A stretch of DNA of 5,704 nt from Caulobacter sp. (GTDB taxonomy: Bacteria > Pseudomonadota > Alphaproteobacteria > Caulobacterales > Caulobacteraceae), in NCBI GenBank assembly GCA_028291125.1, contig JAQGIN010000093.1, forward strand, positions 1 through 5,704, in the 5' to 3' direction. The notes below the pieces were generated by a model. That model saw nothing but the letters and a program-made list of their open reading frames with translations. It was not told where the DNA came from and made no database searches. The translations under genes were made by a program, and so were the position numbers. Below, in pieces: positions 1-4,551 of the stretch (its first letter is position 1; each line of letters opens with the position of its first letter).

Positions 1-548
1 TCGACGCCGACGACGAGAAGGCCTGGCACATGCTGCAGCTGCTGACCTCGCTGCCGGCCATCTATGTCTGCAATGTCGACGAGGGTTCGGCCGACAAGGG
101 CAACGCCTATTCCGACACGGTCGCCGCTCGCGCCGCCCAGGACAACGCCAAGGCGGTGGTGATCTCGGCCCAGATCGAGAGCGAGATCGCCCTGCTCGAC
201 GCCGAGGAGCGCGCCGAGTTCCTCGAGACCCTGGGCCTGGCGGAGCCGGGCCTCAACCGCCTGATCCGCGAGGCCTACAACCTTCTGGGCCTGCAGACCT
301 ATTTCACCGTCGGCCCCAAGGAGGCCCGCGCCTGGACCATCCATGTCGGCGACACCGGCCCGCAGGCGGCCGGGGTGATCCATACCGACTTCGAGAAGGG
401 CTACATCCGCGCCGAGACCATCGCCTATGACGACTTCATCCGCCTGAACGGCGAAGCGGGCGCCAAGGAGGCCGGCAAGATGCGGGCCGAGGGTAAGGAC
501 TATGTCGTCAAGGACGGCGACGTCATGCACTTCCGCTTCAACGTCTAG
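1..548 (+). CDS. ychF: Redox-regulated ATPase YchF (OLA1 family), C-terminal half, 5' end cut by window
   Basis: This is the C-terminal 181 residues of a protein that is usually about 365 residues long; the reading frame is open from base 3 and ends at TAG. YchF/OLA1 is a cytosolic P-loop NTPase of the Obg-related class that binds ribosomes and prefers ATP to GTP. Numbering from the first visible codon, the G4-position motif reads NVDE (residues 24-27, bases 72-83). It replaces the NKxD of true GTPases, which is the known reason for ATP preference in this family. The G5-like SAQIE follows at residues 55-59. A helical section leads into a TGS domain (about residues 98-181, starting TYFTVGPKEARAW) that carries the family stretch HTDFEKGYIRAE and ends in FRFNV, the typical YchF terminus. 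The Walker A part lies left of the window. No frameshift or truncation is visible. The identification is firm. Confidence 0.97.
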   Translation, partial: DADDEKAWHMLQLLTSLPAIYVCNVDEGSADKGNAYSDTVAARAAQDNAKAVVISAQIESEIALLDAEERAEFLETLGLAEPGLNRLIREAYNLLGLQTYFTVGPKEARAWTIHVGDTGPQAAGVIHTDFEKGYIRAETIAYDDFIRLNGEAGAKEAGKMRAEGKDYVVKDGDVMHFRFNV

Positions 549-564
549 AGACACCCTGGTTCGC

Positions 565-648
565 CCTCGTCCTTCGACAAGCTCAGGATGAGGGCGACTG
601 AGACGCCCGCATTCGAAATCCTCATCCTGAGCCTGTTGAAGGACGAGG
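565..648. repeat. Long imperfect inverted repeat made of a dispersed intergenic repeat (CCTTCGACAAGCTCAGG type)
   Basis: Two 29-base arms (565-593 and 620-648) are reverse complements at 27 of 29 positions, around a 26-base spacer. The core CCTTCGACAAGCTCAGG is one I recognise as a very common dispersed intergenic repeat in Caulobacter- and Sphingomonas-type genomes. In a + strand transcript the two differences give one G-U wobble and one A-C mismatch, so the RNA would form a long stable hairpin. It sits 16 bases after the ychF stop and ends 28 bases before the next start codon. No T-run follows either arm, so it is not a classical intrinsic terminator, although it could stabilise the ychF 3' end or slow polymerase. 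It resembles a BIME-like pair of REP units. No transposase is nearby. Confidence 0.85.
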
Positions 649-676
649 ATTTCGCCCCACCGCGAGGAGGACCGCC

Positions 677-1357
677 ATGACCGACATCCTCACCCTCGAG
701 AGCGCGCTCGACGGCTTCGACTTCACCGCCCTGCACGCGGCCCCGGCCGGCCCCCGCAAGGGCGGCGTGGTGGTGCTGCAGGAGATCTTCGGCCTCGACC
801 ACCATGTCCGCGCCGACGTCGCCCGCTGGGCGGCCCTGGGCTTCGAGGTGCTGGCCCCGTCGCTGTTCGACCGCGAGGAGCGGGGCTTCACCGCCGAGCA
901 TACCTCCGACGGCCTGGCCAAGGGCGTCGCGACCGCCGCGGCCAACGGCTTCGACAACCCGATCGGCGACGTCCAGGCCTGCATCGACCACCTCAAGGCC
1001 CGCGGGCCGGTGTTCGTCGTCGGCTATTGCTACGGCGGCTCGATCGCCTGGATGGCGGCGTCGCGCTGCACCGACCTGGCGGCGGCCGCCAGCTACTACG
1101 GCAGCATGGTGCAGCGCTTCGCCGCCCTGCCCCTGGCCGCCCCGGTCGTCGTCCATCTGGGGCGCAACGACGCCCACATCCCCGCCGACGCCGTCGAGGG
1201 CGCCGTCCTGGCCGCCCATCCGGACGTGGCGGTGCACATCTACGAGAACAGCGGCCACGGCTTCAACAACGCCGGCCGGGCCGACGCCCATCCCGCCGAC
1301 GCCCAACTGGCCCGCGAGCGCACCCTGGCCCTGTTCGAAGGCCACGGGGCGATCTGA
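677..1357 (+). CDS. Dienelactone hydrolase family protein (first of a tandem pair)
   Basis: A 226-residue cytoplasmic alpha/beta hydrolase with no signal peptide, the usual length for the dienelactone hydrolase (DLH, carboxymethylenebutenolidase-like) family. The catalytic triad is visible: nucleophile Cys118 in the elbow GYCYGG, Asp165 in GRNDAHIP and His194 in SGHGF. Glu36 in QEIFG matches the glutamate that keeps the cysteine activated in classical DLH. The arginine that in Pseudomonas DLH follows the histidine by four residues and binds the substrate carboxylate is Asn198 here, so the physiological ester or lactone is probably not dienelactone itself. No chlorocatechol-pathway genes are nearby. 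The start is supported by a strong GAGGAGG ribosome site (664-670) six bases upstream. The stop codon directly abuts the ATG of the second paralog, so the pair is likely co-transcribed and translationally coupled. The family call is firm; the substrate is unknown. Confidence 0.93.
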   Translation: MTDILTLESALDGFDFTALHAAPAGPRKGGVVVLQEIFGLDHHVRADVARWAALGFEVLAPSLFDREERGFTAEHTSDGLAKGVATAAANGFDNPIGDVQACIDHLKARGPVFVVGYCYGGSIAWMAASRCTDLAAAASYYGSMVQRFAALPLAAPVVVHLGRNDAHIPADAVEGAVLAAHPDVAVHIYENSGHGFNNAGRADAHPADAQLARERTLALFEGHGAI

Positions 1358-2038
1358 ATGGCCGGCGCGCCCTCCCTCCTGCGCACCGCCGACGGCCTGG
1401 CCGTCTCGGCCTATCACGCCGACCCCCAGGACGCCCGGCGCGGCGGCCTGGTCCTGCTGCACGCCATCTGGGGGGTGACGCCGCATATCCGGGCCCTCGC
1501 CGATCAGTTGGCCGAGCAGGGCTACGAGGTGATCGCTCCCAGCCTGCTCGATCCGGCCGACGCGCCGTTCCCGACGGCCGACACCGAGCCGACCATCCTT
1601 CCCCAGCGCATGGCCCTGGGCGAGGCTGGCGGCTGGGGCCTGGCGGCCCTGGACCGTGTCCAGGCGGCGGTCGACACCCTGGCCGGGCCGGTGTTCGTCA
1701 TCGGCTTCTGCTTCGGCGGCACGACGGCCTGGCTGGCCGCCAGCCGCTGCCGGGGGATCGCCGCGGTGTCGGCCTTCTATGGCGGCGACATCGTCCGCTA
1801 TACGGGCGAGACGCCGAAGGTCCCGACCGCCCTGCATTTTGGCAAGACCGACGCCCTGATCCCGCCGGCCGACGTCGACGCCATCGCCACCGCCCATCCC
1901 GACCTGCCGATCTGGCTGTACGAGGCGGGCCACGCCTTCGTCGCCCCCAATGGCCGGCACGAGGACAGCGCCCACCTGGCGATGCTGCGCACCCTGCAGC
2001 TGTTCCAGCGCTCCGCCGGCGGCAAGGGCGAGGCCTAA
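1358..2038 (+). CDS. Dienelactone hydrolase family protein (second of a tandem pair, lacks the activating Glu)
   Basis: Also 226 residues, and alignable with the preceding gene with almost no gaps: nucleophile Cys118 in GFCFGG, Asp165 in GKTDALIP, and the LAASRC stretch directly after the elbow all fall at the same residue numbers. His192 in EAGHAF completes the triad, two residues earlier than in the neighbour. The position equivalent to DLH Glu36 is Ala (HAIWG instead of QEIFG), so the usual control of the cysteine is absent or solved differently. The region 66-90 (rich in Pro, Asp and Thr) also differs strongly from the neighbour, which suggests an altered lid or substrate pocket. ATG follows the upstream TGA with no gap. 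The only ribosome-site-like bases are a GGGG inside the upstream gene (1346-1349), so translation probably depends on coupling. It ends in TAA before a convergent gap. The family is firm; the activity and substrate are not known. Confidence 0.9.
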   Translation: MAGAPSLLRTADGLAVSAYHADPQDARRGGLVLLHAIWGVTPHIRALADQLAEQGYEVIAPSLLDPADAPFPTADTEPTILPQRMALGEAGGWGLAALDRVQAAVDTLAGPVFVIGFCFGGTTAWLAASRCRGIAAVSAFYGGDIVRYTGETPKVPTALHFGKTDALIPPADVDAIATAHPDLPIWLYEAGHAFVAPNGRHEDSAHLAMLRTLQLFQRSAGGKGEA

Positions 2039-2087
2039 GCCGCGATCCGCGTGCCTTCTATCGTCGAGCACAGCGGGTTCAGAAAAG

Positions 2088-2117
2088 CCTGGGTCCCCGC
2101 TTTCGCGGGGATGATGA
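2088..2117. repeat. Dispersed GC hairpin repeat (HPRESGDP-type) in the convergent gap
   Basis: A perfect 7-bp stem, TCCCCGC (2094-2100) and GCGGGGA (2105-2111), closes a TTTC loop, flanked by CCTGGG and TGATGA. Read on the - strand in one frame it encodes HHPRESGDPGF, the hallmark false peptide produced by a widespread alphaproteobacterial intergenic repeat (recognised from general knowledge). It lies between the stop codons of two convergent genes. On the - strand the stem is followed, after about seven bases, by TTTT, so it may act as a weak terminator for the - strand gene. A smaller CCCCG/CGGGG pair (2143-2147, 2153-2157) overlaps the end of that gene. Nothing else is visible in the 110-base gap. 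Confidence 0.75.
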
Positions 2118-2148
2118 TAGGATGGGAGGCGGCCCTCTCCATCCCCGT

Positions 2149-2724
2149 TCAGCGGGGCGGGATCGCCCCGGCCGCCGGCCAGGCGCTGTCGCCCAGCCGG
2201 GCCAGGGTCATCTCGAAGAATGGGATCGGCGGCCGCCCGGGCAGGATCCGCTCGCCGGTCTCGCGCCAGACGCCATTCTTGACCACGGCGGTGTAACGGA
2301 TGGTCATCGGCCCGGCCGGGATCTCCCAGACATAGCCGTCGGCCGTCGGTTTCAGCGGGAAGTCGCCGACCTGGCCCATGGCGTGGGAATGCAGGGTGTA
2401 GGCGCCCGTCGCCGGCTCGAACGACAGGGTGGCGAAGGCGTTGAAGCCGGTCGTGCCGTCGGGATTGTAGCCGCGCCCCTCCAGCACCTTGATCGCCCCG
2501 CCCAGCATCGGGCCGATGCGTTCGGTCTGGACGACCGCGTGCGCCTGGCCGCCCGGCCCGATGGTCGAGGCCGGGCCGCGCCAGACCCCGTCCATCCAGG
2601 CCAGAGACCGGAGGGCGGCGACCTGCTGGGCGAGGCGGACGGCCGGGTCCGGCGGCGTCTGGGCCGTGGCCGGGGCGGCGACGGCCAGGGCCGCGACCAG
2701 GGTGAAGGCGAGCATCGAGCGCAT
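2149..2724 (-). CDS. Putative secreted DUF1579-like protein of unknown function
   Basis: A 191-residue protein with a clear Sec signal peptide: a short charged start (MRS), a hydrophobic core at residues 4-17, and a likely cleavage after ATA21 before QTPP. The mature part opens with a helix (29-42) and then a beta-rich stretch whose beginning, LAWMDGVWRG (41-50), followed by QTERIGPMLGG (67-76), LEGRG (81-85), a YNPDG turn (86-90) and FFEMTLARLGD (169-179), resembles DUF1579-type, lipocalin-like beta-barrel proteins, which typically begin LDFLVGxWxG. Function in that family is not established; small hydrophobic ligand binding is only a guess. No catalytic motif or cysteine is visible, and export to the periplasm is likely. 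The start is supported by GGAAAG just upstream on the - strand (complement of about 2729-2734) and by the signal peptide; Met4 is a weaker alternative. The gene is convergent with the hydrolase pair and divergent from the aspartyl-protease-like gene, and its promoter region holds the palindromes at 2748-2768. Confidence 0.82.
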   Translation of the reverse strand: MRSMLAFTLVAALAVAAPATAQTPPDPAVRLAQQVAALRSLAWMDGVWRGPASTIGPGGQAHAVVQTERIGPMLGGAIKVLEGRGYNPDGTTGFNAFATLSFEPATGAYTLHSHAMGQVGDFPLKPTADGYVWEIPAGPMTIRYTAVVKNGVWRETGERILPGRPPIPFFEMTLARLGDSAWPAAGAIPPR

Positions 2725-2747
2725 GGCGGCTTTCCAAGCTGAAGACT

Positions 2748-2768
2748 ATGTACTTTGTACATCAAAGT
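2748..2768. promoter_or_regulatory. Overlapping palindromes, candidate operator in the divergent promoter region
   Basis: ATGTACTTTGTACAT (2748-2762) is a perfect inverted repeat with 6-base arms around TTT. It overlaps a second perfect inverted repeat, ACTTTG/CAAAGT (2752-2757 and 2763-2768), around TACAT. The palindromes sit in an AT-rich island (27 of 40 bases at 2741-2780 are A or T) within otherwise very GC-rich DNA, 24-44 bases upstream of the start of the - strand gene and 52 bases before the + strand gene. Position and symmetry fit a dimeric repressor or activator site controlling one or both genes. No regulator gene is visible in the window, so the binding protein is unknown. There is no T-run, so this is not a terminator. 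Confidence 0.5.
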
Positions 2769-2780
2769 TCTTTACGTCAA
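2754..2780 (-). promoter_or_regulatory. Candidate promoter of the DUF1579-like gene
   Basis: On the - strand a good -35 element, TTGACG (complement of 2775-2780), is followed after 15 bases by TACAAA (complement of 2754-2759), a 4/6 match to TATAAT. The TTGACG also fits the Caulobacter housekeeping -35 consensus. The second element matches that organism's -10 consensus only partly, but the spacing is acceptable. The -10 element lies inside the palindromes, so a protein bound there would block polymerase. This is a prediction from pattern alone. Confidence 0.4.
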
Positions 2781-2820
2781 GCCGGTCGCCGAGCGGGTCA
2801 AGCTTGGCTAGGATCGCCCC

Positions 2821-3669
2821 ATGCGTCGCCCCGCCGCCCGTCTCGCCCCCCCTCTGGCCCTCGTCGTCCTGCTGGGCGGGGCCGCGCCCGCCTTGGCCGG
2901 CCAGACGGCCTGCTGGTTCGAGCACGGGGCCGTGGTCGCCCCGGCCAGCATCGCCGGCCTGACCGGCGACTATGTCATCGACCTGTCGGCCCCCCACACC
3001 CTGCTGCACAACACCAAGGCCCAGGCCGCCGGTTACGAGGACACCGCCCTCACCGTCCCGGTGCGGCTGGCCGGCCAGACCGTGCCGGCCCTGGCGGTGG
3101 CGGTGGTCGATCTCGACGCCCGCGGCGGCCCGTTCGACACCCCGATCGCCGGGGTGATCGGGGCCGACGTTCTGGGCCGCTATGTCGTCGACATCCGCTT
3201 CGCCCCCTGCCGCCTGACCCTCAGCCGGCCGGGATCCGAACCGGCCTTCGGTCGCGGAGCCAGTCTTCCCGTGACCCTGGTCGGCGGCGTTCCGACGGTG
3301 ACGGCGGCGGTGGCCGATGGCGCCAAGGCCTGGTCCGGCCCGTTCGCCATCGACACCGCCTCGACGGCGGCGGCGCGCCTGCCGGGTCTCGAGGCGCGAC
3401 TGGTCCCGCCGGGGACCAAACTCGATCCCCAGGCCCGCCACCTGGCCCCGGCCCGGCTGCGAGCCCTGTCGCTGGGTGGAATCCTGTTCGAATCGGTCGG
3501 CGCCACCCTGGCCGACGATCTGCCGGCCGGCCTGGCCGGAACGGTGGGGACCCAGATCTGGAGCCGCTATCGCCTGCGTCTCGACCTGGCGGCCGGCGTG
3601 CTGCGCTTGGCTCCCAGCGAAAGAGGGGCCTCGAACGAAAAAGGGCCCGACGTCGCCGTCGGGCCCTGA
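2821..3669 (+). CDS. Secreted aspartyl protease-like protein with two retropepsin-type lobes
   Basis: A 282-residue protein with a signal peptide (MRRPAAR, hydrophobic core 9-21, probable cleavage after ALA26). Two similar halves follow. Lobe 1 has the active-site-like YVIDLSAPHTLL (Asp54) and a GVIGADVLGRYVVDI strand (111-125). Lobe 2 has FAIDTASTAAARL (Asp178) and a matching GTVGTQIWSRYRLRLDL (240-256). The pairing of a hydrophobic-Asp-x-x-Ser site with a later hhG-x-x-hhxxYxhxhD strand is typical of retropepsin/pepsin-fold proteins. Both aspartates are present, but the canonical D-T/S-G-S/T reads DLSA and DTAS, so the glycine is lost in both. Proteolytic activity is therefore uncertain. 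Two cysteines in the mature part (31 and 130) could form a disulfide in the periplasm. AGGA (2810-2813), seven bases upstream, supports the start. The last codons are written in the terminator of the convergent cytochrome operon, so the C-terminal tail (about 267-282) is probably not structural. Confidence 0.78.
   Translation: MRRPAARLAPPLALVVLLGGAAPALAGQTACWFEHGAVVAPASIAGLTGDYVIDLSAPHTLLHNTKAQAAGYEDTALTVPVRLAGQTVPALAVAVVDLDARGGPFDTPIAGVIGADVLGRYVVDIRFAPCRLTLSRPGSEPAFGRGASLPVTLVGGVPTVTAAVADGAKAWSGPFAIDTASTAAARLPGLEARLVPPGTKLDPQARHLAPARLRALSLGGILFESVGATLADDLPAGLAGTVGTQIWSRYRLRLDLAAGVLRLAPSERGASNEKGPDVAVGP
3638..3667 (-). terminator. Intrinsic terminator of the cytochrome bc1 operon
   Basis: An 11-bp perfect stem, AGGGCCCGACG (3642-3652) and CGTCGGGCCCT (3657-3667), closes a four-base TCGC loop. 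Read on the - strand it is followed by TTTTT (complement of 3638-3642), giving a textbook rho-independent terminator 24 bases after the cytochrome c1 stop codon. No T-run follows on the + strand, so it should act mainly on - strand transcripts. The whole element lies inside the final codons of the convergent + strand gene. Confidence 0.92.
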
Positions 3670-3691
3670 TCGATGCGGCGGTGAGGCCGGC

Positions 3692-4546
3692 TTAGTGCGA
3701 CTCGTTCTTCCAGACCTTGCGGTAGCTGGCGTAGAGCAGGCCGGTGAACAGCAGCAGGTAGAGGATCACGGCCAGGCCGCTCTGCTTGCGCTCGTCCATC
3801 TTCGGCTCGGCGGCCCACATCAGGAAGGCGGCGACGTCCTTGGCCTGCTGGTCCAGCGTCGACGGGGTGCCGTCGTCGAAGGTCACCTGGCCCGCGGTCA
3901 GCGGCGGGGCCATGGCGATGAAGCCGCCTGGCGGCACGTGGTGCGCGTCGCCCGACCAATAGGCGCTCAGATCGCCGGCCATATAGGGATTGTAGTGCTG
4001 GGCCGGGTCGACCTTGAGGCCGGCCGGCGGCTTCACATAGCCGGTGACGATCGAATAGATGTGGGCCGGGCCTTCTTCGCGGGCCTTGGCCAGCAGCGAC
4101 ATGTCCGGCGGCAGGGCGCCGCCGTTGCTGGCCCGGGCGGCCGCCTCGTTGGGGAACGGCGACGGGAAGCGGTCGGCGCTGGTGGCCGGGCGCTTGATGG
4201 TGTCGCCGGTCTCCGAGTCGATGTCGTCGACCTGGTAGTCCTTGGCGATCGCCTTGACCCACGGATTGTCGTTCGAGTTCTTGTACTTGGCCGAATAGAA
4301 CGGGCCGTCCTTGTCGCCGAGGTTGCGGAAGCTGACCAGGCTCAGGGCGTGGCAGGCCGAGCAGACCTCGCGATAGACCTTGAAGCCGCGTTGCAGCTGG
4401 GCCTGGTCGAACCTGCCGAACGGGCCTTCGAACGACCAGTGGACGTCCTTGGGCTCGAGCGGGTGGGTGGCGGCCAGGGCCGGGCCCGCGACGCCGGCCG
4501 TCAGGAGACCGGCGACCGCTGCGATGACGGAGAGTTTGCGCAGCAT
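3692..4546 (-). CDS. petC: Cytochrome c1, haem c subunit of the cytochrome bc1 complex
   Basis: A 284-residue protein, normal length for alphaproteobacterial cytochrome c1 (petC/fbcC). It takes electrons from the Rieske centre and passes them to a soluble or membrane cytochrome c in the periplasm. A signal peptide (residues 1-26, ending ALA/ATHP) exports the haem domain. CSACH (62-66) is the covalent haem c site with His66 as axial ligand. GGALPPDMS (142-150) is a conserved family segment, and Met212 in FIAMAPPL is the expected sixth ligand. A single C-terminal membrane helix (about 257-274) followed by the positive YRKVWK anchors it, as in the known bc1 structures. The gene follows cytochrome b with five bases between stop and start. 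The ribosome site GAAGGG (complement of 4556-4561) lies inside the end of the cytochrome b gene, so the two are one transcript. A strong terminator follows the gene. All key residues are intact, and the call is firm. Confidence 0.97.
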   Translation of the reverse strand: MLRKLSVIAAVAGLLTAGVAGPALAATHPLEPKDVHWSFEGPFGRFDQAQLQRGFKVYREVCSACHALSLVSFRNLGDKDGPFYSAKYKNSNDNPWVKAIAKDYQVDDIDSETGDTIKRPATSADRFPSPFPNEAAARASNGGALPPDMSLLAKAREEGPAHIYSIVTGYVKPPAGLKVDPAQHYNPYMAGDLSAYWSGDAHHVPPGGFIAMAPPLTAGQVTFDDGTPSTLDQQAKDVAAFLMWAAEPKMDERKQSGLAVILYLLLFTGLLYASYRKVWKNESH

Positions 4547-4551
4547 CGGGA

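Noticed and set aside
677..2038. A chlorocatechol or aromatic degradation cluster
   Set aside because: Only DLH-family hydrolases are present. No dioxygenase, cycloisomerase or maleylacetate reductase gene is visible, and the carboxylate-binding arginine is missing.
545..2737. A 730-codon open frame on the - strand
   Set aside because: It runs antisense to both hydrolase genes and through both intergenic repeats (giving the repeat-derived peptides HHPRESGDPGF and LILSLSKDE). It is rich in Gly, Arg and Ala with no domain, and is a by-product of high GC content.
1027..2742. A 571-codon open frame on the + strand
   Set aside because: It overlaps the two hydrolases in another frame and is antisense to the DUF1579-like gene. 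Its Arg/Pro/Gly-rich composition is typical of frame-shifted GC-rich coding DNA.
2352..2765. A longer - strand frame starting upstream of the DUF1579-like gene (MMYKVHSLQLG...)
   Set aside because: It is in a different frame from the signal-peptide protein and becomes Arg/Pro/Ser-rich. Its start would lie inside the palindromic promoter region.
3638..3667. A bidirectional terminator
   Set aside because: The T-run exists only on the - strand side; the + strand side is followed by TGATCGATG.
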